Shown here in pieces: positions 54,987 to 62,974 of a stretch of DNA of 64,000 nt. The translations under genes were made by a program, and so were the position numbers. Under the pieces are notes generated by a model. It worked only from the letters and a program-made list of their open reading frames with translations, was not told the origin of the DNA and made no database searches. The DNA comes from Hyphomicrobiales bacterium (GTDB taxonomy: Bacteria; Pseudomonadota; Alphaproteobacteria; Rhizobiales; Xanthobacteraceae). Numbering within the stretch: position 1 is the first letter of the stretch; each line of letters opens with the position of its first letter. The DNA is taken from NCBI GenBank assembly GCA_016185205.1, contig JACPOA010000064.1, positions 62,001-126,000 on the forward strand, given 5' to 3'.

Positions 54987-55026
54987 TTGATATGTATCAA
55001 TAAGCGATAGCCGGAAAGCCTATAAT
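54987..55026 (+). promoter_or_regulatory. FNR-type class II promoter of the transhydroxylase operon
   Basis: TTGAT-ATGT-ATCAA (54987-55000) is a perfect FNR consensus, and a perfect -10 TATAAT follows at 55021-55026. The predicted transcript start near 55033 puts the box centre at about -40, the standard class II activation position. The leader to ATG 55116 is about 80 nt. Confidence 0.8.
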
Positions 55027-55115
55027 CGCCCGCGCAAGGCGGTCGCGCCCGTCCGGCTCCGGCGGGCGAGCGACGGCCCATATGCGCATCGATCATACGG
55101 GTGAGGAAGCGCACG

Positions 55116-58100
55116 ATGTTCTCGCAGCTCAAACTGTCCGTCATTCTGTTCGCGCTCACGCTGCTGCTGCGATACGTCCGCTGGCGCCATCCGCATTTCG
55201 CGGCGCGCCTGAAGGAGCGCAATCTGGTGGCGCAGATCAAGGCGCGCGACGAGGGCACCGGCCGCTGGATCGAGATCCGCGACGGCAACATCAACTCGCG
55301 CGCCGGCCAGCATGCCAAGCCCGATATCACGCTGTCCTTCAAGAATGCCGCGACCGGCGCCTCCCTACTGACGCCGCCGATCAACTGGCTCGATCAGATC
55401 AACGCGCAGAAGGATTTTACCCTCGGCGTCGACGGTCCGGAAGACCTGACCAACTGGTTCGCGCAGACCCTCATGAAGATGCAGACCGCGCACTGGACTT
55501 TTGGCACGCCGATGCCGGACGGCACCATGCGCTATTGCAACATGGCGAACGGCGGCCCGCTCTTCGTCACCGTCAAGGACGGCAGGATTATCCGTACCAC
55601 GCCGATCGATTTCGACGAAACCGATCCGCAGCCGTGGACGATTCAGGCGCATGGCATGAATTTCACGCCGCCGCGCAAGACCACGCTCGCCCCGCACGGG
55701 CAGACCAGCCGGTCGACGATCTATTCGCCCGACCGTTTGCTCTACCCGATGAAGCGCGTCGACTTCGACCCGAACGGCACGCGCAATCCGCAGAACCGTG
55801 GCAAGTCGAAATATGTCCGCATCTCGTGGCCGGAGGCGCTCGACATGGTCGCCGTCGAGATCAAACGCGTGAAGCACGATCATGGCCCGGGCGCCATGAC
55901 CGTCTCGCACGGCTCGCATCATACCTGGGGCCATATCGGCTATTACCTCAGCGCTTTGTACCGCTTCAGCAATGCCGTCGGTCACACGCCCGTCCATCAT
56001 AATCCTGACAGCTGGGAAGGCTGGTACTGGGGCGCCGCGCACCACTGGGGCTACACGATGCGCGTCGGCCAGAGTGAAACTTACGGCACCGTCGAGGACT
56101 TGCTGCAAAACTGCGAGATGGTGGTGTTCTGGTCGGCCGATCCGGAAACCAACAGCGGTTCCTATGGTGCCCAGGAAGGCACGGTGCGCCGGCAGTGGCT
56201 GAAGAAGCTCGGCATCAAAGTCGTGCACATCGATCCGCATTACAACTCGTCCGCCCAATTCCTGCCGGGCAAATGGATTTGCCCGAAGCCGACGACCTCG
56301 CCGGCGCTCGCCCTGGCGATCGCCTACGTTTGGATCAAGGAAGGGCTTTACGACAAGGAATACGTCAAGACGCACACGACCGGCTTCGACGCCTGGAAGG
56401 CCTATGTCATGGGCGAGAGCGACGGCGTGGCCAAGACGCCGGAATGGCAGGAGAAGGAAACAGGCGTTCCAGCCAAGGACGTGCGTGCGCTGGCGCGCGA
56501 ATGGGGCACCAAGCGCACTTATCTCGGTTGCGGCGGTTGGGGCAACGGCCACGGCGGCGCCTGCCGCAATCAGACCGGCATCCAATGGGCGCGCACCATG
56601 GTGTGTCTGATCGCGATGCAGGGACTGGGCAAGCCCGGCATCAACATGGGCAATCTGCAATGGGGCTCCCCGGTCGATCTCAACTTCTATTTCCCGGGCT
56701 ACGCCGACGGCGGCATGTCCGGCGATATCGAGAAGACGGCGATGGCGGTCGAGCTTTTCCAGCGCATGCCACAGCTGCCGACGGTGAACACGCCAAATCA
56801 GAGGATTCCGCGCATCTTCCTGCCTGAAGCGATTATCGAAGGGAAAACCGACGGCGGCTACCCGTGGACCGGTAAATCGATCGAGTCGCAGTTCGCCAAG
56901 TTCAGTTATCCGGCGCCCGGTCATGCGCCGGTGCGGATGATGTTCAAATACGGCGGTTCGCTAATCCCGACCATGAACAACACCAACCGCCACGTGAAGA
57001 TGTTCCAGTCGCCGAACCTCGAGTTCGTCGTCAGCCAGGCCATCTGGTTCGAGGGCGACACCAAATTTGCCGACGTCATCCTGCCCGCCTGCACCAATTT
57101 CGAGCGTGCGGACATCAGCGAATGGGCAGGTCTTGGCGGTTACGGCCATCACGGCCAGCAGCAGCTCAATCATCGTGTCATTATCTTCCAAGCGCCGGCG
57201 ATCGAGCCGCTGGGCGAGTCGAAATCAGACTTCTGGATCTTCAACGAGATCAGCAAGCGGCTCGGGCTTGCCAACTACTTCTCCGAGGGCGTCAACGAAA
57301 TCGACTGGGTCAAGCGTCTGTTCGATGCCTCCGACCTACCGAAAAAGATTTCCTGGAAGAAGTTCATGAAGCGCGGTTACTACGTCGTGCCGGCGGAGAA
57401 GGAGCACCTGCGCATACCGGTCTCCTTCCGCTGGTTCTGGGAAAACCGTAAGAAGGACGTTCCGGAGCCGCATCCATTGCCTTCCGATTACTCGGTGGAG
57501 TTCCTCAAAGGCTTGCAGACCCAATCGGGCAAGCTTGAGTTCGAAAGCAACAGTCTCAAGCGCGTGAATGACCCCGAGCGGCCGCCGGTGGTCGAATACG
57601 TGCCGTCGTGGGAGGGCCCGCAGTCGGGCGAGTTGTTCCGGAAATATCCGCTGCAGCTGCTCACGCCGCACAGCAAGTACAGCTTCCACACCCAAAGCGA
57701 CGGCAAGGATAGCTTCCTGCTCAACATCCCGGACCACCGGGTGAAGGTGAAGGATTGGTACTATTGGACCGTGCGCATGAATTCGCAGGATGCCGCGGCG
57801 CGCGGCATCAAGCAGCACGATCTGGTCAAGGTCTACAACGATCGTGGCGCGGTGATCTGCGCGGCGGTGCTTACCGAGCGGCTTTCGCCCGGCGTCGCCC
57901 ACAGCTACGAATCCTCGGCGCTGTACGAACCGATGGGCGAGCCCGGCCGGTCGGTGGACCGCGGTGGCGTGGTCAATCTGCTGATGCCGCATCGCTCGCA
58001 GACCAAGTCGACGCATGCGCTCGCCGGTTCGCAAGGCCTCGTCGAAATCGTACCGTGGGACGGCAAGACCGAACACATCTCGGAGGCTTTCGCCGCCAAG

Positions 58101-58169
58101 ACGAAGGAGACGAAAGCAAAGAAAGTCAGCACGCGGCGCAAACCGTCACCGCTGGTGCCGGCGAAATGA
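55116..58169 (+). CDS. Transhydroxylase-like molybdopterin oxidoreductase with N-terminal SCP2-like domain
   Basis: 1017 aa from ATG 55116 (GAGGAAG 6 bp upstream; GTG 55101 would add 5 residues). Residues ~5-22 are a hydrophobic helix; ~25-125 resemble an SCP2 lipid-binding domain ([15 protein letters not shown]...[13 protein letters not shown]...[23 protein letters not shown]). From ~138 it matches pyrogallol-phloroglucinol transhydroxylase large subunit: [22 protein letters not shown] (His268/269), HNPDSWEGW (Asp298 and Ser299, the latter the expected Mo ligand), [21 protein letters not shown], and a C-terminal dinucleotide domain to VEIVPWDGK. Pelobacter TthL is ~875 aa and lacks the N-terminal part. 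Resorcinol hydroxylase is another relative. Substrate inferred to be a phenol, perhaps lipid-bound. Confidence 0.83.
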   Translation: MFSQLKLSVILFALTLLLRYVRWRHPHFAARLKERNLVAQIKARDEGTGRWIEIRDGNINSRAGQHAKPDITLSFKNAATGASLLTPPINWLDQINAQKDFTLGVDGPEDLTNWFAQTLMKMQTAHWTFGTPMPDGTMRYCNMANGGPLFVTVKDGRIIRTTPIDFDETDPQPWTIQAHGMNFTPPRKTTLAPHGQTSRSTIYSPDRLLYPMKRVDFDPNGTRNPQNRGKSKYVRISWPEALDMVAVEIKRVKHDHGPGAMTVSHGSHHTWGHIGYYLSALYRFSNAVGHTPVHHNPDSWEGWYWGAAHHWGYTMRVGQSETYGTVEDLLQNCEMVVFWSADPETNSGSYGAQEGTVRRQWLKKLGIKVVHIDPHYNSSAQFLPGKWICPKPTTSPALALAIAYVWIKEGLYDKEYVKTHTTGFDAWKAYVMGESDGVAKTPEWQEKETGVPAKDVRALAREWGTKRTYLGCGGWGNGHGGACRNQTGIQWARTMVCLIAMQGLGKPGINMGNLQWGSPVDLNFYFPGYADGGMSGDIEKTAMAVELFQRMPQLPTVNTPNQRIPRIFLPEAIIEGKTDGGYPWTGKSIESQFAKFSYPAPGHAPVRMMFKYGGSLIPTMNNTNRHVKMFQSPNLEFVVSQAIWFEGDTKFADVILPACTNFERADISEWAGLGGYGHHGQQQLNHRVIIFQAPAIEPLGESKSDFWIFNEISKRLGLANYFSEGVNEIDWVKRLFDASDLPKKISWKKFMKRGYYVVPAEKEHLRIPVSFRWFWENRKKDVPEPHPLPSDYSVEFLKGLQTQSGKLEFESNSLKRVNDPERPPVVEYVPSWEGPQSGELFRKYPLQLLTPHSKYSFHTQSDGKDSFLLNIPDHRVKVKDWYYWTVRMNSQDAAARGIKQHDLVKVYNDRGAVICAAVLTERLSPGVAHSYESSALYEPMGEPGRSVDRGGVVNLLMPHRSQTKSTHALAGSQGLVEIVPWDGKTEHISEAFAAKTKETKAKKVSTRRKPSPLVPAK

Positions 58170-58242
58170 CGACTGACGTGAATTCCATGGTCCGGTCCCA
58201 TGCCGGGGCCGGGCCGTGGCCGCAACAGGAGGAGACGATCTA

Positions 58243-58656
58243 ATGGCTTATCTGTTCAAGCAAGGAGAGCTGCCGTCGCTGATCGACGCCAAACAGGCGC
58301 GCGAGCGAATTTTCTTCGTCAACCAGGAACTTGCCAACATCGACGACATGCTGGCCGGCGTCATGTACTACAAGAAGGATGCGGCCTCGCCGCTGCATCT
58401 GCACAAGAACTGCGAGCATTTTTATTTCATCATCACCGGCAAGGCGACGGTGGAATCCGACGAAGGCGTGCGCCCGGTCGGTCCCGGCGACATGATCTTC
58501 ATCCCGGCCGAGGAGAAGCATCGCCTGCGCGCCACCGAACCGCTGTTCTATTTCGAGTGGCAGGCGCCCAACCGTTTCAAGACCACGATCCTCGAAGGCA
58601 CCGACGACGACCTGCGCTGGGAGCGCAAGGACGGCAAAACGTGGATCCAGACCTGA
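58243..58656 (+). CDS. Cupin-domain protein
   Basis: 137 aa from ATG 58243 (AGGAGGAG about 8 bp upstream). Cupin motif 1 with metal ligands: SPLHLHKNCEHFYFIITGKATVES (two His, Glu/His), and motif 2: VGPGDMIFIPAEEKHRLRATEP (His). A single-domain metal-binding cupin that could be an isomerase, dioxygenase-like or accessory protein. Lies between the large and small subunit genes of the transhydroxylase-like enzyme, so it is probably produced with it. Confidence 0.82.
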   Translation: MAYLFKQGELPSLIDAKQARERIFFVNQELANIDDMLAGVMYYKKDAASPLHLHKNCEHFYFIITGKATVESDEGVRPVGPGDMIFIPAEEKHRLRATEPLFYFEWQAPNRFKTTILEGTDDDLRWERKDGKTWIQT

Positions 58657-58686
58657 CTTCATCCGGCCATTAGAGGAAAAACGATC

Positions 58687-59031
58687 ATGTCGCTCACATT
58701 CATCGATACCAACAAACTCCCGAAAAAGCCCTCGACCGGCGCAGGCGAGGTCACCGAGGTGCTGAACCAGGCCCTGTGCGGGGCCAAGAACGTGCATGGC
58801 TCGCTGCGCTGGCTCAAATCGGCCGAGACGTTCAAGGCCGATGCCGCCGGCAAGCACCAGCTCATCTACCTGATGGACGGCAAGGGCAGCATCCGGCTCA
58901 ACGATAAGGCTTACGACGTCGAGCAGGGTGGCGGGCTTTATCTCGGCCCGACCGAAAGCGCGACCATCCAGGCGGCCAGCGGCGCGGCACTCAAGTTGTT
59001 TCATCTGGTGGTGCCGCAAATACCGAAGTGA
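58687..59031 (+). CDS. Second cupin-like protein, metal site incomplete
   Basis: 114 aa. Cupin-fold beta pattern: NVHGSLRWLKSAETFKADAAGKHQLIYLMDGKGSIRLNDKAYDVEQGGGLYLGPTESATIQAASGAALKLFHLVVPQIPK. Only one of the usual His ligands (GKHQLIYLMDG) is in place and motif 2 lacks His (GPTESATI), so metal binding is doubtful. Possibly a structural or substrate-binding partner of the neighbouring cupin. 30 bp separate the two genes. Confidence 0.72.
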   Translation: MSLTFIDTNKLPKKPSTGAGEVTEVLNQALCGAKNVHGSLRWLKSAETFKADAAGKHQLIYLMDGKGSIRLNDKAYDVEQGGGLYLGPTESATIQAASGAALKLFHLVVPQIPK

Positions 59032-59108
59032 AGATTGCCCGGCCGGGACGCGGCCCGCGTGGCCCGCGTCTCGGACTGGCGGAGTTCTGAAACCATGCGA
59101 GTTAAGCG

Positions 59109-59942
59109 ATGAAAAAATGGAACCTGATCATCGACGTCGCCGAGTGCACCAATTGCAATCTGTGCACGCTCGCGGCCATGGATGAATATGTCGGCAACGA
59201 CTTCCCCGGCTATTCGGCGCCGATGCCCAAGCACGGCCACAGGTGGATCGACATCCTGCAGAAGGAGCGCGGCCAGCTGCCGTCGATCGACATCGCCTAC
59301 GTGCCGACGCTGTGCAATCACTGCGACAACGCGCCCTGCGTCGCCAAAGGCGGCGGCGCGGTCAGCAAGCGCGACGACGGCATCGTGCTGATCGATCCGG
59401 TCAAGGCCAAGGGCCGCAAGGACCTGGTCGAGTCATGTCCTTACGGTCATATCTGGTGGAACGAAGAGCTCAAACTTCCGCAAGCCTGGACCTTCGACGC
59501 TCACCTCATCGACCAAGGCTGGAAGCAGACGCGCGGGCAGCAGTCGTGCCCGACCGCCGCCATGCGCTCGCTCTGCGTGGAGGACGAGGAGATGGCGAGC
59601 ATCGCAAGCGAGCAGAAGCTCGAGGTCATGAAGCCGGAGCTCGGCACCAAGCCGCGTGTCTACTACAAGAATTTGTGGCGCTACACGTCATGCTTCATCG
59701 CCGGCTCGGTGTCGGCGAAAGCGAAAGGCGCCGTCGACTGCGTCGAGGGCGCCAGCGTGTGGCTGCTCAAGAATGGCGCCGTGGTGGCGCAAGCCACGAC
59801 CGACAATTTCGGCGACTTCAAATTCGACCGGCTGGACGAGAACTCGGGCGACTATGTCGTGGAGATTTCGGCCGGCAAAGCCAAGAAGTCGGTGCCGGCG
59901 AAGCTCGGCGCCAGCCTCAGTCTCGGCGAGATCAGGCTCTAA
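59109..59942 (+). CDS. Transhydroxylase small-subunit-like Fe-S protein with degenerate cluster motifs
   Basis: 277 aa; TthS of Pelobacter is ~274 aa. Strong family signatures: MDEYVGNDFPGYSAPM, HGHRWIDILQKERGQLPSIDIAYVPTLCNHCDNAPCVAKGGGAV, DDGIVLIDPVKAKGRKDLVESCPYG, ELGTKPRVYYKNLWRY, and a C-terminal ~70-residue transthyretin/Ig-like beta domain (VEGASVWLLKNGAVVAQATTDNFGDFKFDRLDENSGDYVVEIS). Cys retained: 13, 16, 19, 69, 72, 77, 110, 147, 156. Compared with TthS, the fourth Cys of motif 1 is Ala23, and the later C-x2-C reads Trp127-x2-Asp130. At least one cluster is therefore probably lost. Partner of the 55116-58169 product. Confidence 0.83.
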   Translation: MKKWNLIIDVAECTNCNLCTLAAMDEYVGNDFPGYSAPMPKHGHRWIDILQKERGQLPSIDIAYVPTLCNHCDNAPCVAKGGGAVSKRDDGIVLIDPVKAKGRKDLVESCPYGHIWWNEELKLPQAWTFDAHLIDQGWKQTRGQQSCPTAAMRSLCVEDEEMASIASEQKLEVMKPELGTKPRVYYKNLWRYTSCFIAGSVSAKAKGAVDCVEGASVWLLKNGAVVAQATTDNFGDFKFDRLDENSGDYVVEISAGKAKKSVPAKLGASLSLGEIRL

Positions 59943-59945
59943 GAG

Positions 59946-60395
59946 GTGCTCGCCGGCCTCTACCAGACGCTCGCGCCGCTGACCGAGGCGCTGCTGCGCA
60001 TCGCCGTCGGGCTGGCGATGGTGCCGCACGGCCTGCGCATGACCTTCGGATTTTTTCCCACCACCGGCCAGCCGCTGCGCAATATCGGCATGCTGGCCGA
60101 CTACCTGAACAAGCAGGGCTACCGCCCGGGCAAGCCTTTGGCGCTGGCGATCTCGGCCACCCAGCTGGTGTGCGGACCGCTGGTTGCGCTCGGCCTGTTC
60201 ACCCGTCCGGCCGCTGTGCCGCTCATTTTGTTTCTGCTGGTGACCAATATCGAGCGCTGGCGCGTCGGCCGCTATTTCTGGAACCAGCTCGGGCTCGAAT
60301 ACACGCTGATGTGGACGATTGCCGCGCTCTTCGTGCTGGCGCATGGCGGCGGCGCCTATTCGCTCGACAACCTGCTGTTCGGGCGCGCGTTCTAG
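59946..60395 (+). CDS. DoxX family membrane protein
   Basis: 149 aa from GTG 59946, 3 bp after the Fe-S subunit stop. Four hydrophobic helices: EALLRIAVGLAMVPHGLRMTFGFF, PLALAISATQLVCGPLVALGLFTRPAAVPLILFLLVTNI, and LEYTLMWTIAALFVLAHGGGAYSLDNLLFG, the DoxX pattern. DoxX proteins are small inner-membrane proteins named after a quinol oxidase subunit; most have no proven reaction. Last gene of the transhydroxylase-like operon, so membrane or quinone linkage of that enzyme is a possible role. Confidence 0.82.
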   Translation: MLAGLYQTLAPLTEALLRIAVGLAMVPHGLRMTFGFFPTTGQPLRNIGMLADYLNKQGYRPGKPLALAISATQLVCGPLVALGLFTRPAAVPLILFLLVTNIERWRVGRYFWNQLGLEYTLMWTIAALFVLAHGGGAYSLDNLLFGRAF

Positions 60396-60419
60396 CGCTC
60401 TACACCCTCTGCAAAACCC

Positions 60420-60461
60420 TTGATTTCGGTCAAACCGGGCGGTGCCGGATGGCCCTAAATT
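60420..60461 (+). promoter_or_regulatory. FNR-type promoter of ubiTUV
   Basis: TTGAT-TTCG-GTCAA (60420-60433) is a full FNR-type dyad; a -10-like TAAATT is at 60456-60461. With the box centre at -41.5, transcription would begin at 60468, which is the A of the ubiT ATG, predicting a leaderless or nearly leaderless message. In E. coli ubiTUV expression is also FNR-dependent. Confidence 0.7.
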
Positions 60462-60467
60462 GCGCCC

Positions 60468-61016
60468 ATGCCAAGGTCCCCACGTGCCGAGCCGCCCGCC
60501 TCCTCATTGCGGGCGCTGTTGCAGAATATTCCCGGCTTCCTGCTGGCGGCCGCGCCGCTGGCGGTGATCCAGCCGATTCTGTCGCGCATCGCCTCGCATG
60601 TGGCGACGGATCGCCCCGAGCTGTTCGCGCGCCTGGGCGTGCACGCGCGCAAGCGCTTCCTGATCGACCCGACCGACCTGCCGTTCGTGCTGGTGTTGTC
60701 GCCCGACAATAACCGCCCGCATCTGCGCGCCTATCGCCGCACCGAAAATCCCGCCCATCACGCGGCCATCTCCGGCAAATTCTTCATCCTGCTCGACATG
60801 ATCGACGGCACGCTTGACGGCGATGCGTTGTTCTTCACCCGCGATCTGCGCGTCTCCGGCGACACCGAAGCGGTGGTGGCGCTGCGCAATGCGCTCGACG
60901 ATTTCGAGGGCAGCGCGCTCGACAGCGTGGTGTCTTCGTTCGGACCGCTGGCCAAGCCCGCCGCGCTTGCGGTCTCGGCCTTGCGGTCCATGCAAGCGAG
61001 TCATCGTCATGCCTGA
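60468..61016 (+). CDS. ubiT: UbiT-like SCP2 lipid-binding protein
   Basis: 182 aa. N-terminal hydrophobic segment LRALLQNIPGFLLAAAPLAVIQPILSRIA, then an SCP2 fold: FLIDPTDLPFVLVLSPDNNRPHLRAYRR, AAISGKFFILLDMIDGTLDGDALFFTRDLRVSGDTEAVVALRNALDDFEGSALDS. UbiT binds quinone-like lipids in the O2-independent ubiquinone pathway. Identity comes from the fold and from the directly overlapping ubiU and ubiV. No Shine-Dalgarno sequence stands in front of ATG 60468, in keeping with a leaderless transcript; a TTG downstream near 60502 is an alternative. Confidence 0.85.
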   Translation: MPRSPRAEPPASSLRALLQNIPGFLLAAAPLAVIQPILSRIASHVATDRPELFARLGVHARKRFLIDPTDLPFVLVLSPDNNRPHLRAYRRTENPAHHAAISGKFFILLDMIDGTLDGDALFFTRDLRVSGDTEAVVALRNALDDFEGSALDSVVSSFGPLAKPAALAVSALRSMQASHRHA

Positions 61017-62019
61017 GACTTACATTCGTCCCGAACTGGTCTGTCCGGCCGGCACGCCGGCGGCCTTGCGCACGGCGGTCGATGCCGGCGCCGACGCGGT
61101 CTATTGCGGTTTCCAGAATGAGACCAATGCGCGGAATTTCCCCGGCCTGAATTTCACGCCGGCCGAACTCGAACAGTCGCTCGGCTACGCCCATGCGCGC
61201 AACGCCAAGGTGCTGCTGGCGGTCAATACCTTTCCGCCGGCCGGCAAGTTCGAGCTGTGGCGCGACGCCGTCGATATCGCCGCCAGGCTCGGCGTCGACG
61301 CCATGATCGTGGGCGACATGGGCGTCGCCGACTACGCCGCGAAGACCTATCCGAACTTAAGGCTGCATCTCTCGGTGCAGGCCGGCGCCTCGTCGCCGGA
61401 AGCGATCCGCTTCTATTGCCAGGCCTTCGGCATCAAGCGCGTGGTGCTGCCGCGCATCCTCACCGTTGCCGAGATCGCCGAGTTGCACCGCGAAATCCCG
61501 TGCGAGATCGAAGCCTTCATCTTCGGCAATATCGGCATGATGGCGGAAGGCCGTTGCAGCCTGACCAATTACGCCACCGGCCTGTCGACTAATATGGACG
61601 GTGTCTGCTCGCCGGCCGCCGATGTGCACTATGAGGACGACAAGGAGGGCAACCTGACCACCCGGCTCGGGCCCTTCATGATTGATTGCTTCGCCGGCGG
61701 CGAAAACGCCGGCTATCCGACCATCTGCAAGGGCCGCTATACCTGCAGTGCCAGCCCGGAGGCCTACTACGCCTTCGAGGAGCCGGTCAGCCTCAATCTG
61801 TCGGCGCTGTTGCCCGACCTCATGCGCGCGGGCGTGACCGCGCTCAAGATCGAAGGCCGCCAGCGCAGCCGCGCTTACGTCAAGGCCGTGGTCGCGGCGT
61901 TCCGCAAGGCGGTCGACGACGTCATGGCGGGCAACGCGCCGGCGCTCGCCAATCTGCTGGCGCTGACCGAAGGACACCGCGAGACGCAAGGCGCCTATCG
62001 CAGCAAGGCATGGAGATGA
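61009..62019 (+). CDS. ubiU: UbiU-like U32 family protein, one cluster Cys changed
   Basis: 336 aa. U32 peptidase-like TIM barrel: PELVCPAGTPAALRTAVDAGADAVYCGFQNETNARNFPGLNF, LHLSVQAGASSPEAIRFYCQAFGIKRVVLPR, EAFIFGNIGMMAEGRCSLTNYATG, GVCSPAADVHYE, IDCFAGGENAGYPTICKGRYTCSASPEAY and LKIEGRQRSRAYV. UbiU and UbiV together hydroxylate ubiquinone precursors without O2. Family members hold a [4Fe-4S] cluster with a C-x6-C-x16-C pattern; here the first position is Gly176, with Cys183 and Cys200 retained, and extra Cys at 227, 240 and 246. Overlaps ubiT by 8 bp and ubiV by 4 bp. Confidence 0.87.
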   Translation: MPETYIRPELVCPAGTPAALRTAVDAGADAVYCGFQNETNARNFPGLNFTPAELEQSLGYAHARNAKVLLAVNTFPPAGKFELWRDAVDIAARLGVDAMIVGDMGVADYAAKTYPNLRLHLSVQAGASSPEAIRFYCQAFGIKRVVLPRILTVAEIAELHREIPCEIEAFIFGNIGMMAEGRCSLTNYATGLSTNMDGVCSPAADVHYEDDKEGNLTTRLGPFMIDCFAGGENAGYPTICKGRYTCSASPEAYYAFEEPVSLNLSALLPDLMRAGVTALKIEGRQRSRAYVKAVVAAFRKAVDDVMAGNAPALANLLALTEGHRETQGAYRSKAWR

Positions 62020-62942
62020 CCGTGCAGGAGCGGGCAGGCAGCGTCACGCTGGGACCGGTGCTGTTCAACTGGCAGCCGGAGAAGTGGCGCGACTTCTATT
62101 TCCGCATCGCCGACGAGGCGCCGGTCTCTACCGTGTATATCGGAGAGACCGTCTGCTCCAAGCGCGCGCCGCTGATCGAGCCGTATTATGCGGCGGTCGC
62201 CGAACGGCTGGCTGCGGGTGGCAAGACAGTGGTGTTTTCCTCGCTGTCGGAAGTGGTGAGCAAGCTCGACCGCAAGCTAGCCGAACAGATCTGCACCGCC
62301 GAAGGTTTCCTGGTCGAAGCCAATGACGGCTCCGCGCTGATGTATCTGAAGGGGCGGCCGCACCACGTCGGCCCGCTAATGAACGTCTATAACGAGGCCA
62401 CGGTTAAGTTCCTGGCCGGCATCGGCGCCAAGAATATCTGCCTGCCGGTCGAGATGCCGGCGAAATCCGTCGGCGCGCTATGCGAGGCCACGCGTGATCT
62501 TGACGTCAGCATCGAAGTGCAGGTATTCGGCCGCCAGTCGCTGGCGCTGTCGGCGCGCTGCTATCATGCCCGCGCCCACGGCCGCACCAAGGACTCTTGC
62601 CGCTTCGTCTGCGAGGAGGACCCCGACGGGCTGACGCTGAGCACGATCGACGACCGCAAGTTCCTCACCGTCAACGGCATCCAGACGCTGTCCTACGAAT
62701 ACCTCAATTTGGTGCGCGAAGTGCCGAGCTTACGCAAAATGGGCGTGTCGCGCTTCCGGTTGTCGCCGCATACGCTCGACATGGTGGGGATCGCCACGAT
62801 TTTTTCCGGCGTGGTCGAGGGCAAGCTTGCCGCCGATGAGGCGGCCGCGTTGCTCGAAGCGATGAAGCCGGACGCGCCGTTCGCCAACGGGTTCTATCAC
62901 GGCAAGCCCGGTTACACCTGGAACACCGCGAGCGTGCACTGA
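62016..62942 (+). CDS. ubiV: UbiV-like U32 family protein
   Basis: 308 aa from ATG 62016 (ATGA overlap). Partner of UbiU. Sequence: [103 protein letters not shown] and [37 protein letters not shown]. The four expected cluster Cys are present: one in GETVCSKRA and a C-x12-C-x3-C set, the spacing of E. coli UbiV. So the [4Fe-4S] site is intact here, unlike in the neighbouring UbiU-like protein. Confidence 0.9.
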   Translation: MTVQERAGSVTLGPVLFNWQPEKWRDFYFRIADEAPVSTVYIGETVCSKRAPLIEPYYAAVAERLAAGGKTVVFSSLSEVVSKLDRKLAEQICTAEGFLVEANDGSALMYLKGRPHHVGPLMNVYNEATVKFLAGIGAKNICLPVEMPAKSVGALCEATRDLDVSIEVQVFGRQSLALSARCYHARAHGRTKDSCRFVCEEDPDGLTLSTIDDRKFLTVNGIQTLSYEYLNLVREVPSLRKMGVSRFRLSPHTLDMVGIATIFSGVVEGKLAADEAAALLEAMKPDAPFANGFYHGKPGYTWNTASVH

Positions 62943-62974
62943 GCGCGTCGCAGATATTTGAAGGAGAGCAGGCC

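Noticed and set aside
55116-58169. Large subunit as a second phenylacetyl-CoA oxidoreductase (PadB-like)
   Set aside because: Its sequence follows the transhydroxylase family throughout ([30 protein letters not shown]) and its partner is TthS-like, not PadC-like.
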